Part shown: in pieces, positions 8,153 through 16,952 of the stretch
Position numbering within the stretch: the first letter of the stretch is position 1
Layout of the letters: every line of letters starts with the position of its first letter
Source of the DNA: Candidatus Peregrinibacteria bacterium GW2011_GWA2_33_10
GTDB lineage: Bacteria; Patescibacteriota; Gracilibacteria; UBA1369; GWC2-33-13
Length of the DNA: 64,000 nucleotides
Assembly: GCA_000989565.1 (NCBI GenBank)
Contig: LBOO01000010.1
Coordinates: forward strand, 24,819 to 88,818
Direction: 5' to 3'
Program-made: the position numbers and the translations under genes
Notes under the pieces: model-generated
Database searches by the model: none
The model's input: only the letters and a program-made list of their open reading frames with translations
Told to the model about the DNA's origin: nothing

Positions 8153-8188
8153 GCCCATCACCTCTCCGCTTTTTGCGGGGGCAATGGG
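8153..8188 (-). promoter_or_regulatory. Imperfect stem-loop in the precursor leader
   Basis: CCCAT/ATGGG outer arms and CCGC/GCGG inner arms around a loop of five A (minus strand) form a GC-rich imperfect hairpin in an otherwise very AT-rich gap, 30 nt ahead of the precursor start. It may be a 5'-UTR structure. The rest of the gap, 8190-8400, is AT-rich with no clear signal. Confidence 0.35.
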
Positions 8189-8400
8189 TCAAAAGTACGC
8201 ACAAATTTATAAATGAAATTTTTATTTAAAACAAAAAAATTAAAATATTTTACAGAAATTTTTATAAATTATTTTAATTTATTAATTTTTATTTTATTTT
8301 TAAAAATGGTTTATTTAAACCAATAATCAAATATTAATTTAGTCATTTTCTTACTTTTTAAATATTTGAATGCAAATATTTTTTATGGTGACAGCTTTTG

Positions 8401-8428
8401 TTGACATCTGAAATAAAATCATTATAAT
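8401..8428 (+). promoter_or_regulatory. Promoter of the 8452 gene
   Basis: TTGACA (8401-8406), a 16-bp spacer and TATAAT (8423-8428) form a consensus sigma-70-type promoter. The transcript would start about 15-17 nt before the ATG at 8452, a nearly leaderless message. Confidence 0.7.
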
Positions 8429-8451
8429 TTTTCCTTAATTTAATTTGTTCA

Positions 8452-10290
8452 ATGCAGAGACTTGATAATCATTTAAGGTTAGATGAGGCAAATGGTTTGA
8501 TTGCAAAAGAACAGCTGTATTTTATTGTTGGTTTATCAAATGGGATAAATGAAAATCCTGAGCAGAATCTTTATTTGCCTTTTGATATGGTTAGGTATTT
8601 GGATTATTTGGCCAGAAATGATGGTTTGATTATGCTTTTTGATGCTCCGAATATTGGAGGTGGATTGCCTGATTCTGTATGGGAAAAAGCGTGCGGAGAC
8701 ATGCGAAATAGAATTCAGTGTTTGATAGATGCTTTTGAATTTAAGGAATTAAAAGTCTTGAAAGCTTCCGAAGCTATTGATAAAGACAGATTTATTGAAA
8801 CTTTTGAGTCGGTAAGAAAAATTGTAATTCAGAATAGTGATATCGCTGAAAAAATGTGGCAAATAGTTCCTCCCAGCGCGAGATTAAGCGAGAATTTGGA
8901 TGCAAAATGTAAAATCAGTAATTTGACTAGTGAGGAAAAAGAAAGAGCGTTTAAGCTAATGGAATATGAAATGCAACATGTGGCGGCAATTTTAGCTAAT
9001 GATGGGACAAAAATCTTGCATGGCAGATCTGAAGAAAGAAGCGCGCAAATAGTTAAAATTTTGGCTGAAAATTTTTCAGATGAAACTTCATGCTTAAAAT
9101 GGCAAGGTAATATCATGAATCCTTCAGAATTAAAAGATAGGAGACTGGACCCTGAAAAATATCCTTTACCATATCGTCTCGCAGATATTAAGTCAGTGGA
9201 AGAAATCAATTATTTTATTTTGAGTTTTGGTCAAATACCTTTAATTCCTTCAATTCATCTTGGCGACTCTATTTTTGAATTATCTCGTTTAGGTAAAAAA
9301 GATTTGATTAGAAAATATTTATTAAATAATTTCAGATCTGAAAATGATAAAATTTTAATTGATCAACTGGATTTTGAGATAATGAAAGATTGTTATATTT
9401 TGGCGAGTTTTCTGGTTAATAAAATAATCTGGCCTGTTGAGAGAAAAAAACTGGAAAAAATAAAAGAAAACTCTGATCCTGTTTTGGAATCCAAAGCTAT
9501 GTTACAGGTTTTGAATATTCAGAGTGATATTTGTTTATCACCTTTTTTTAAAACAATAATTGAAAAAGTCATGCCGACCTATTATGGAAAATGCGATATG
9601 TCGGATCTCAAAGTTTATTTAAAATGGTTAATAGAGGGTATTGTCGGTCCGTTTTCAATTTGTCCCGATTCTTTTGAAAGAGATATGTTGCAACATTGTA
9701 TTTATCAATTATCGGATATTTATAATATCTTGGGAGGGGACGAACTTGAACTTAGCAAAAATCCCAACTGGATAAATATTTTTTTTGAGATTGATGCTGA
9801 CTTAAATCATGGAAAATTAACCTCCGTTTTAATGAATAACGCGGTTTCAATGAAAAATGTGCCGGAAATACGCACTCAAGAATCAGAAAATTTAAAATAC
9901 ATAGCGGGCGTTAATTATTTTGACATGCAATTTGATAATATTTCTTTTCTTAGCCCTCTTGACATGAAACTTCCTGAGAATAGAGAGTTGAGAAAAACTT
10001 TCCTGTTGCATATTTTGATGCCTTATTTTAATAAAACCAATCCCGGGGTTATTTCTTTATTGAATAGATCTTTGGGTACTTCTACGGAACAGATGACTAT
10101 TTCTTTATTTTTTGAAAACTTTCTAAGCAATTTTTGTAAAAATATTGCCGCTAAAAATGGTATGAGCTTGAATGTATTAAAAATTATTTGCAACTGCGCC
10201 TTAAGAGATCATACTTTAAATTCCGGATATTGGGATTATCTATGTTTTTTGTCAGGTATTGATTCTTTATCTCAAGATGAAATTGTATGA
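8452..10290 (+). CDS. Unknown 612-aa protein, N-terminus possibly cyclodipeptide-synthase-like
   Basis: The first about 210 residues have features that recall tRNA-dependent cyclodipeptide synthases: a strand ending in the loop FIVGLSNGI (residues about 24-32, Ser at the place of the catalytic serine), a helix, LIMLFDAPNI, then EKACGDMRNRIQCLIDAF, KVLKASEAID and a YEMQHVAAIL helix where the family has its Tyr/Glu pair. The second conserved Tyr appears replaced (KILHG). Those enzymes take aminoacyl groups from tRNAs to make cyclodipeptides. The remaining 400 residues match nothing I know and have no membrane segment. The gene is divergent from the RiPP operon, with its own consensus promoter. 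It could equally be an unrelated family; the similarity is judged by eye. Confidence 0.4.
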   Translation: MQRLDNHLRLDEANGLIAKEQLYFIVGLSNGINENPEQNLYLPFDMVRYLDYLARNDGLIMLFDAPNIGGGLPDSVWEKACGDMRNRIQCLIDAFEFKELKVLKASEAIDKDRFIETFESVRKIVIQNSDIAEKMWQIVPPSARLSENLDAKCKISNLTSEEKERAFKLMEYEMQHVAAILANDGTKILHGRSEERSAQIVKILAENFSDETSCLKWQGNIMNPSELKDRRLDPEKYPLPYRLADIKSVEEINYFILSFGQIPLIPSIHLGDSIFELSRLGKKDLIRKYLLNNFRSENDKILIDQLDFEIMKDCYILASFLVNKIIWPVERKKLEKIKENSDPVLESKAMLQVLNIQSDICLSPFFKTIIEKVMPTYYGKCDMSDLKVYLKWLIEGIVGPFSICPDSFERDMLQHCIYQLSDIYNILGGDELELSKNPNWINIFFEIDADLNHGKLTSVLMNNAVSMKNVPEIRTQESENLKYIAGVNYFDMQFDNISFLSPLDMKLPENRELRKTFLLHILMPYFNKTNPGVISLLNRSLGTSTEQMTISLFFENFLSNFCKNIAAKNGMSLNVLKIICNCALRDHTLNSGYWDYLCFLSGIDSLSQDEIV

Positions 10291-10299
10291 AAAAAAAAT

Positions 10300-11070
10300 T
10301 CAGTTATTGGTTTTATTCGTAAATTCTCTGATTATCTGAAAAACAGTTCTCATGTTATCGGCAATTAATCGGTTTTCAATGATTACGCCACTCATGTCTT
10401 TTGGATCGTATGACCAGAAAGCCGTTTTGTCGCCATAAATCGCAGTGGTTAGAGTAAAGGGGAATTTTTGAAAATCGACAAATATGAATTCGTCGTAGCT
10501 TTCAGAGGCGATTTTTTTATATTCTCGAGCTTTTTCACCGTCATTTAAAATTATTTTATTTTTATTTTTATGCTTGTTACATGTAGGTATGTAAACATTG
10601 TAGGTGTATTCTCGAATTTTCGGGTGCATCATGTTGTGTCCGGAAATGTATAAAACTGTTTGATCTTTAGTCGCAAAGTCGTCAAGCATACGGCAAAGTC
10701 CTTCGATGCCTTCGAAATAAAGCACATTCGATTTATTGATTTTTGACTGTTTAATTGTATTTAAGATAGGAATGAATGTTTGGGAATCATTAATTAATTT
10801 TTGGACTTTTGCTTTTTTCTCCAACAGTTTATATTCGAGTAATTCGGGATTGATACAGTTAAAATATATAACTTTTTTGCGTTGAATTTTGCCGGCAAAT
10901 CCTTTTTTTATCAGTTCTTCAAATATAAATCTTGTTGTGGTTCTCGGAAGATTTAATTTTTTGGCAATTATACTCGCGGGCTGGGAACCGTATTTTAAAG
11001 AAGCAAGATATATTTCAATTTCTTTATTATTTAAGTCAAAATTTTTGAGAAATGATCTTAAGTTGAGCAT
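10300..11070 (-). CDS. TrmB-family transcriptional regulator
   Basis: 256 residues. The N-terminal winged helix has the TrmB arrangement: FLKNFDLNNKEIEIYLASLK, then QPASIIAKKLNLPRTTTRFI (recognition helix) and a wing KGFAGKIQRKKVIYF. A coiled linker (about 85-110) leads to a PLD-like effector domain containing NVLYFEGIEGLCRML and YISGHNMMHP. Archaeal TrmB proteins bind sugars, but CPR members are uncharacterised. The 3' end lies 10 bp from the stop of the convergent 8452 gene. A promoter TTGACA-16-TATACT gives a leader of about 13 nt. Related genes lie at 3-602 and 56325-57074. Confidence 0.78.
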   Translation of the reverse strand: MLNLRSFLKNFDLNNKEIEIYLASLKYGSQPASIIAKKLNLPRTTTRFIFEELIKKGFAGKIQRKKVIYFNCINPELLEYKLLEKKAKVQKLINDSQTFIPILNTIKQSKINKSNVLYFEGIEGLCRMLDDFATKDQTVLYISGHNMMHPKIREYTYNVYIPTCNKHKNKNKIILNDGEKAREYKKIASESYDEFIFVDFQKFPFTLTTAIYGDKTAFWSYDPKDMSGVIIENRLIADNMRTVFQIIREFTNKTNN

Positions 11071-11089
11071 GTATAAATTTTACCAAAGC

Positions 11090-11117
11090 AGTATATAATA
11101 ATTACCAATTATGTCAA
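11090..11117 (-). promoter_or_regulatory. Promoter of the TrmB-like gene
   Basis: Minus-strand TTGACA (11112-11117), a 16-bp spacer and TATACT (11090-11095), about 20 bp before the ATG at 11070. Confidence 0.65.
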
Positions 11118-11198
11118 TACTTTTGTCTTGGTTCTAATCATATAATTATAGTATGATTATCTATTAAAAAATTCGTTGTTTATTTTAACTTTTTATTT

Positions 11199-13418
11199 AT
11201 GAGAAATATTCAGGGAGAATTGGATAATAACATTATTCCATTTCCGATTCCGAAAACCAAGGCATTAAATCCCGACGCTTATTATAAAAAGGAGGAACCG
11301 AAAGATGAGTTAGGCGACGAGATGATTGACTTTATTGAAGATGCGGATTCATATAGAATCTCTTCTATCAATTCAGAAAATTTTAAAGATTTTTATCACT
11401 TCTTGATAAAGGGAAGTTTACAAAAAAATGATCATCCGATGTTAATTCAAACTTTAGATAGATTAGAGAAAATAATGGATGTGATCGAATATGCAAACCA
11501 AGGAAGAGATGAGGATAAAAAGATTTATTTATTTAATTTACTTTTTGAAGCCAATAATCTGAAAGCAGAATCGGATATTGATCACTCCCTTATTTTCGGT
11601 AGAGAAAAACTGCGGAACATTACCAAGCTGGAACAATATTTACTGGCATATAGAGATTTAATCCATGCATACTTAAAAGAAGATGAGAGTTCTATGCAAT
11701 TAATCAATAACTCTTTAAAAAAATGCCGAAAATTACAATTCAGAATTGAACTTTCCATGATTTTTACAAAAATCAGATATTATTTACAAACAAGCGGCGC
11801 GTTCGCATCCCTTTTGTTTGTTGATGATATAGATAGAATTATAAAACCGGCTCCTCAATCATTCAATTTTGAAGAATTGAGTGGCAATATCGAAATTCCT
11901 CAATTGAACGAAATTGATCTGCAAGAATCAGATTGGAACGCTCTTCATGCGGAACATAAAGAACTATTTTCGACTTTTTTGCAATTGGAAGACATGCCTA
12001 AAGAGAGTTTAGTGAAACCTTTCTCGGTTGTATCATTGAGCATTAAACAAGGGAACGGGATAACTCAAGCCATTTATTCATATTTAATCAAGCATTTTGA
12101 TGAGAATTCGGTGTTAAAATTTTTTAATCAAAAAAGTATTTTAGATATTTTAAATCCTTTAATTATTGAAAGACCTGACACGTGGCAAGATGGAAAATTA
12201 CCAAAAATCGTAAGAGCCGGTGATAACTTTAAAATTAATCAAGACGCTCTTTTTGATGCAGTGAAAATATTGGAGAAAAATCCAAACAAGGCTTTTGTCC
12301 GGAAAGAAGTTGATAAGAAACCTGAGTCGAAGATGAGCGATGATTTTGAAAAGTTTAAGGGTGTATTTTTCGAAGACACAAATGATGGCATAAATGTCGG
12401 CAATAAGGATTCAATAGATAAAGCTTTTTTTCTTGATGAAAATAATAACCCCATACCAACAAAAGAAGTGAGGAGGCCTGAATTCTCGAAAACCGAGAAA
12501 CTTAATGATCAAATGTCAGATGATAATCCGACAACACATGTGTCTGCTCGGCACATAATCGGAGATTCTCAGCATTCCTTATTTGGATCCAATAAAGTGG
12601 ATTTAAAAAAACCTTCCCCCTTAAGAATTGACATGGATAATTATAATCAAACACTGGCTATGTTATACGCGAATTCAGATGGTCCCGAAAACTTGAAAAA
12701 ATTTCCTTCTGTGAGGCAATACTTTGTGGATCAACTTTCAACTTGCCCATCTTATATATCTTTATCCAAGAATATTGATGCCAATTTGATGTCCGGAATT
12801 TTTATCGATTATTTCATTGAGCTTTTAAGTAAAAATTACGGAACAAATCATGCAAATTATGATATAGATTCTTTGAGAAATTTTTTTGACACTGATAAAA
12901 ATTCCCAAAAATGGCTATGGAATAATTTAAATAAATATCTGGAAAAAAACTCTGTAATTGGCATGAATGGAGATAGAGTTATTAATTTTCCCGGATTTCA
13001 GCAAGATATTTTAGGGAATGTGATGAAGGAATCAAAAAGTTATTATGAGAAGAAAATGGAATCGCAAAGTCCCAAAGGCGGAGTACGTAACTTTTTCGGA
13101 AAAATTTTTAAGCGTAAAGAGGCTGAACCTGTGGCAATGACAAATGCTGATCCATTGGAGATTATTATTCCTGAAGGAGAAAGAGATACTATGGAATATT
13201 TATCACGAATTTATGATTTCGGTATTTTATACAATGCCAGAGCTTTAAGTAACTTGAAAAATAATGATCCGAAAACTCACAGTCAATTAATGGAAATTAA
13301 ATTTATTATAGAAAAAAGTCGGCAAAATCATGATTCCGGTAAACCTGTTGTACACATACCTTATCATTTAAAGCAGATATTTTATGATGTAATTAAGAAA
13401 AAAAATATTCGCGCTTGA
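11199..13418 (+). CDS. Large cytoplasmic protein of unknown function, paralogue A
   Basis: 739 residues, no signal peptide or clear membrane segment. It shares an ordered set of blocks with the next gene: a helical N-terminus ending in TKIRYYLQTSGAF, then KQGNGITQAIYSYLIKHF and FFNQKSILDILNPLIIERPD with a following DTWQDGKLP segment. Next comes an acidic, low-complexity linker (about 380-470), and finally QKWLWNNLNKYLEKNSVIG with NGDRVINFPGFQQDIL and a basic tail (NFFGKIFKRK). The GxGITQ block resembles a short motif repeated in other CPR proteins, but I cannot assign a function. It is probably co-transcribed with its paralogue 61 bp downstream. Confidence 0.7.
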   Translation: MRNIQGELDNNIIPFPIPKTKALNPDAYYKKEEPKDELGDEMIDFIEDADSYRISSINSENFKDFYHFLIKGSLQKNDHPMLIQTLDRLEKIMDVIEYANQGRDEDKKIYLFNLLFEANNLKAESDIDHSLIFGREKLRNITKLEQYLLAYRDLIHAYLKEDESSMQLINNSLKKCRKLQFRIELSMIFTKIRYYLQTSGAFASLLFVDDIDRIIKPAPQSFNFEELSGNIEIPQLNEIDLQESDWNALHAEHKELFSTFLQLEDMPKESLVKPFSVVSLSIKQGNGITQAIYSYLIKHFDENSVLKFFNQKSILDILNPLIIERPDTWQDGKLPKIVRAGDNFKINQDALFDAVKILEKNPNKAFVRKEVDKKPESKMSDDFEKFKGVFFEDTNDGINVGNKDSIDKAFFLDENNNPIPTKEVRRPEFSKTEKLNDQMSDDNPTTHVSARHIIGDSQHSLFGSNKVDLKKPSPLRIDMDNYNQTLAMLYANSDGPENLKKFPSVRQYFVDQLSTCPSYISLSKNIDANLMSGIFIDYFIELLSKNYGTNHANYDIDSLRNFFDTDKNSQKWLWNNLNKYLEKNSVIGMNGDRVINFPGFQQDILGNVMKESKSYYEKKMESQSPKGGVRNFFGKIFKRKEAEPVAMTNADPLEIIIPEGERDTMEYLSRIYDFGILYNARALSNLKNNDPKTHSQLMEIKFIIEKSRQNHDSGKPVVHIPYHLKQIFYDVIKKKNIRA

Positions 13419-13479
13419 TTTTTATACAGATAATTTCGGATTATATTGCAAGTTTTTAAACAATCAATTACTTTAATAT

Positions 13480-15285
13480 ATGTCAGATAATAATATTTAT
13501 TTAGATGAAAATTATAAAAACTCGGTACACGCTTCTTCTCCTGATGATGATGATAAATTCGGTTTTTTTATAAATGAAAAAAAAGATCCAGAGAATGGCG
13601 ATACTAAAAACGCTATTTTGGATGATGATACAGGCTTTTTCGAAGATTCCAATAAATTCGATGCTTATGTTGAATTTAATAATACTGTTCAGAATCTTAA
13701 ATTGGAAAAAATTGAAAATACTGATTTAATAAATGATTTAATCAGAAAAGGCACTGAATTGGGTGATAGTGAAATCCTCAAAGCCAGCTTGGATAAGTTG
13801 AATAATTTTAAAAGATTTTTCGATATCGTTCGGCAAAAAGGTTTAGGTTATCTAAAGCCATATTTGGATACACCTCCAGACCTCGAGATTGATGAAGAAA
13901 ACGATTATTTGATAATTCCGGGCCGGAAAAAAATTTTAGAAATCAGAGAATTTCAAAGGAGATTAAATAATTATAAAAATCTTATTAGTGTATATGCTTA
14001 TGAACAAATAAGCGCCATTAAATTAATTGAAGAACAAATAAAAAAATGTGAAAAAGTTATAAGTAAAATCGAAATCAGAAGAAAAATCACCAAGTATAGA
14101 TACGCGATTCAAACGAGCATCGCCGTAGGAATAGCTTTGGCAGTTCCGGCGGATAATAAAACTGTCTTTGAAAGACCGGCTTCCGCTTATGTAGAACGCG
14201 TTGACATGGATTTCGGGCCTCAAACCTTGCCGGAAGATTTAGAGCCGGAAAATGAATATGCCGCCGAAAAAACATTTTTAAAAATTGCTCAAGGAAAAGG
14301 TATAACGCAAACCATTGAAGATCATTTAAAAAAGAAATACGATCCTAATCTTTTGAATGATTTTTTCAATCAAAAAAGAATTTTAGCCATTTTAGATCCT
14401 TTAATCGGAGACAAGCCCGATGCGTGGAATGAAAAATTGCCGAATAATGTCAAACCAACGGATAAATTTTCATTTGATGACAAAGGTGCGGATGATGCTT
14501 TAAATAAATTTATCAAATCTCAAGAGCAGAAAAAGCATTTCGTGGTTCAAAGAGAAAGGCCTAGTTTTAAAGCAAAAGCAAGTGATTTGAAGGAAAAAAA
14601 ATCATTACCCCAAAAATTTTCCGATGATACAATTAAAAGTGAAAAAACTGATCAGGAGCAAGAAAGTACGCAAAAAAATGCCGGCAAATTCCAAGCATCT
14701 GAGCCATCTATTGCGAGGCCGAAAATTGATGACAATGAATATTTTCGATCTAATGGGACGGTAAGAATTGATCGTGCAGTCTATTATAAAAATTTGGCAA
14801 TGGCGAAACACGCAGGTTATGAAGGTAATTTTCCGAATTCCGTTGAATATTTTTCTAATCAATTATTAACGAGAAACCCAAAATTCGTGGTTCTTCCTCA
14901 TTATACAACTCAAACTTTTGTTTCAGGCGTGCTAATGGACTTTACAAAAAATTTATATGATGGAAATTCAGGAATTGATCTTTCAAAAATTGACCGTGGG
15001 AGAACGCTTCAGCAGTTACGAAGTTTTCAAAGTTTATTGGCCAATAATAAAGAAGCGCAGAATTGGCTTTGGAAGCAGCTGGAATTTTATTTGGAAAAAA
15101 ATCAATCTATTGGCAAAGACGGAGATATTGTCATAAATTGGACAAGCTTCCAAACTGATATTTTGGAAGAATTGATTAGTAAATCATGCGATTATTTGGA
15201 AAAATTTCAGAAAAACGCAGATCAAAAATACAATTCAGGTCTTTTTGGTCGTGTAAAAAGTTTCTTTGAAAAAAGATTTGTTTAA
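13480..15285 (+). CDS. Large cytoplasmic protein of unknown function, paralogue B
   Basis: 601 residues, colinear with the upstream gene: acidic N-terminus, helical block ending TKYRYAIQTSIAVGIALAVP (weakly hydrophobic), AQGKGITQTIEDHLKKKY, FFNQKRILAILDPLIGDKPD, a charged linker with many Lys/Gln, then QNWLWKQLEFYLEKNQSIG and KDGDIVINWTSFQTDIL, with a basic tail VKSFFEKRFV. The order of blocks shows a tandem duplication followed by strong divergence of the linker. The stop overlaps by 4 bp the stop of the convergent rnc gene. Confidence 0.7.
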   Translation: MSDNNIYLDENYKNSVHASSPDDDDKFGFFINEKKDPENGDTKNAILDDDTGFFEDSNKFDAYVEFNNTVQNLKLEKIENTDLINDLIRKGTELGDSEILKASLDKLNNFKRFFDIVRQKGLGYLKPYLDTPPDLEIDEENDYLIIPGRKKILEIREFQRRLNNYKNLISVYAYEQISAIKLIEEQIKKCEKVISKIEIRRKITKYRYAIQTSIAVGIALAVPADNKTVFERPASAYVERVDMDFGPQTLPEDLEPENEYAAEKTFLKIAQGKGITQTIEDHLKKKYDPNLLNDFFNQKRILAILDPLIGDKPDAWNEKLPNNVKPTDKFSFDDKGADDALNKFIKSQEQKKHFVVQRERPSFKAKASDLKEKKSLPQKFSDDTIKSEKTDQEQESTQKNAGKFQASEPSIARPKIDDNEYFRSNGTVRIDRAVYYKNLAMAKHAGYEGNFPNSVEYFSNQLLTRNPKFVVLPHYTTQTFVSGVLMDFTKNLYDGNSGIDLSKIDRGRTLQQLRSFQSLLANNKEAQNWLWKQLEFYLEKNQSIGKDGDIVINWTSFQTDILEELISKSCDYLEKFQKNADQKYNSGLFGRVKSFFEKRFV

Positions 15286-15971
15286 ATATGCCAGCCTTTC
15301 TTTTCTAATGCTCTATCTGCCGCTTGCACTTCGGCTTTTTGCTTGCTCGGACCTTCACCCGTGGAGATTAATTCATCGCCCAAATACGCGCCCATCGTAA
15401 AAATTTTACTGTGATCCGGACCTTCTTCACTTTCCAGCCGGTATTCAGGGGTAATCGCGAGTTTTTCTTGGGCCATTTCTTGAAACAATGATTTGGCGTC
15501 TATATGTTTTTTTTGTTCAATGATTTCCTCCAAATATTTGATAATGAATTGATTTATAAATTCCTTGGCAACTTCATACTTTTTATCCAAATAAATCGCG
15601 CCAATGAATGCTTCCAAAGTATTCGCAAGCAAATAATTCTTTTTTCTTCCTCCTGAATTTTCTTCGCCACGGCTTAAAAATAAATATTTGCCCAACTGCA
15701 ATTCATTTGCCACTTTTGCCAGATGTTCGCCTTTAACCAAAGCGCTTCGCCAATTTGTCAATTCTCCTTCAGCATTTTTGTAATTTAAATATAAAAATTC
15801 CGTGACCACCAGTTCCAATACGGCATCGCCCAAAAATTCCAATCTTTCATTGTCTTCCAAATCATTATTTGAGATTTCATTCAAATATGATTTATGAATA
15901 AATACATTTTCCAATAATTTTCGATTGGTGAATTTGATATTAATTTTTTGTTCTAATTCTTGATATTTCAC
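15282..15971 (-). CDS. rnc: Ribonuclease III
   Basis: 229 residues, normal length. The catalytic domain carries the signature ERLEFLGDAVLEL with the metal-binding Glu/Asp, preceded by FIHKSYLNE, and a second acidic site in NTLEAFIGAIYLD. The C-terminal double-stranded RNA-binding domain spans about 155-229 (DAKSLFQEMAQEKL ... GPSKQKAEVQAADRAL). The enzyme cuts double-stranded RNA during rRNA maturation and mRNA decay. It is encoded after nusB and rpmF, as one short operon of RNA-processing and translation genes. Confidence 0.95.
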   Translation of the reverse strand: MKYQELEQKINIKFTNRKLLENVFIHKSYLNEISNNDLEDNERLEFLGDAVLELVVTEFLYLNYKNAEGELTNWRSALVKGEHLAKVANELQLGKYLFLSRGEENSGGRKKNYLLANTLEAFIGAIYLDKKYEVAKEFINQFIIKYLEEIIEQKKHIDAKSLFQEMAQEKLAITPEYRLESEEGPDHSKIFTMGAYLGDELISTGEGPSKQKAEVQAADRALEKKGWHI

Positions 15972-15988
15972 AAATTTATGGATGATTA

Positions 15989-16333
15989 TTATATCTTCTT
16001 TTTATTTATTTTTGTTTTATAATCTTCATAAATGGAACTAAGTACTCCGTTGATAAATTTCGGTGAATTGTCTCCTCCATATTGCTTGGCGATTTCTATA
16101 GCTTCATTTATAGCAACCAGAGGCGGTATATCATCTGAATACAGAATCTCATAAATTCCCATTTTGAGAATATTTCTATCTATAATGGCAATTTTTTCAA
16201 GAGGCCATTGCGGCGCGTGAGCTATAATTTCTTTTACCAAACTTTCGTTCATTCGTAAAATTCCATCAAGTAGAGTTTTTGAAAAGGTTTTATCGAGATT
16301 TTGAAAAATTGAATCTTCTAAAATGTAATCCAA
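15989..16333 (-). CDS. nusB: Transcription antitermination protein NusB, N-terminus missing
   Basis: The visible 114 residues match the C-terminal two-thirds of Nus[37 protein letters not shown] and [15 protein letters not shown]. NusB with NusE binds boxA RNA in rRNA antitermination. The only start codon in frame is TTG at 16333; full NusB is about 130-145 residues. The frame is open further upstream ([16 protein letters not shown]), which looks like genuine NusB, but it runs inside the rpmF reading frame to a TAA without another start. So the first 20-30 residues seem lost, with rpmF and nusB pushed together (see findings). Confidence 0.85.
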   Translation of the reverse strand: MDYILEDSIFQNLDKTFSKTLLDGILRMNESLVKEIIAHAPQWPLEKIAIIDRNILKMGIYEILYSDDIPPLVAINEAIEIAKQYGGDNSPKFINGVLSSIYEDYKTKINKKKI

Positions 16334-16340
16334 TAATTGT

Positions 16341-16580
16341 TCAGGGTTTACTTTGTTGTCCCTTTTCGATTTCTTTGGATTTGTTTATTATTTGCTTTCC
16401 TTTGTATGTTCCACATGAAGCGCATACTTTGTGCAATAATTTAGGTGTTGCGCATGTTGGGCAATTCTCCAACCTTACGGTATTATTAAGCCTCTTAATA
16501 ACACTATTTTTAAACTCAGCATATCTGCGGGATGTACGTCCTTTTGAAGTTTTTTTCTTTGGTACTGGATGTTTAGCCAT
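16341..16580 (-). CDS. rpmF: 50S ribosomal protein L32
   Basis: 79 residues. [19 protein letters not shown] is the usual start, and CPTC (about 40-43) with CASC (53-56) form the zinc-ribbon pairs of the C+ form. KGKQII is the usual end. The last 10-12 residues ([13 protein letters not shown]) are beyond the normal family length and are the nusB sequence read in another frame. It overlaps the open frame of nusB, so the two genes look truncated into each other. Confidence 0.93.
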   Translation of the reverse strand: MAKHPVPKKKTSKGRTSRRYAEFKNSVIKRLNNTVRLENCPTCATPKLLHKVCASCGTYKGKQIINKSKEIEKGQQSKP

Positions 16581-16665
16581 TTTTTAAAAGTTAAATTCTG
16601 AATTTAAGTTAATTCTTATCGGCAAAATTTTACTGAACTTTGAGATAAAATGCAAATATTATTTT

Positions 16666-16827
16666 TTAAACATTATTATTTGCGCAATTTTCCAAATTTA
16701 TTGAACCTTTTTTTTGAATTAACCGAGCTTTCAAATTTTGCGTTTGGATAGCCGCAATTAAGATTAAACCGGTTACTAAGATTGATATGATAATTAATCC
16801 GAATTTTTGTTTTAATGCTTTTTTCAT
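16666..16827 (-). CDS. Small membrane-anchored protein, relative of the SLH surface-protein N-terminus
   Basis: 53 residues from the ATG at 16827 (an upstream in-frame start at 16872 is less likely). A basic start MKKALKQKFG is followed by a single hydrophobic segment and AAIQTQNLKARL. The large surface protein downstream of it on the map has the same order: MKKRGNISLSKKAKL, a hydrophobic segment and TAIQTENLKTQV. It therefore looks like a decayed or minimal copy of that N-terminus. The tail SINLENCANNNV has one cysteine. Whether it is expressed is unclear. Confidence 0.45.
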   Translation of the reverse strand: MKKALKQKFGLIIISILVTGLILIAAIQTQNLKARLIQKKGSINLENCANNNV

Positions 16828-16894
16828 ATATTTTGTTTTTATTTTTCTTAAAAAAGATTTAATATAATACATCTTCTTTAAATTTAAGTCAATT

Positions 16895-16925
16895 AAAAAG
16901 GCCCCGTTTTTATCGGGGCCTTTTT
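16895..16925 (-). terminator. Rho-independent terminator of the surface-protein gene
   Basis: AAAAAGGCCCCG (16895-16906) pairs with CGGGGCCTTTTT (16914-16925) around a short loop. On the minus strand the stem is followed by a U-run, just after the stop at 16953. Confidence 0.9.
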
Positions 16926-16952
16926 GTTACTCTTTAATATCAGAAGTTAATT

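Noticed and set aside
7943-8161. 73-codon N-terminal extension of the SPASM maturase
   Set aside because: It is open but codes an implausible Lys- and Met-rich sequence, and overlays the small precursor gene which has the better start and Shine-Dalgarno.
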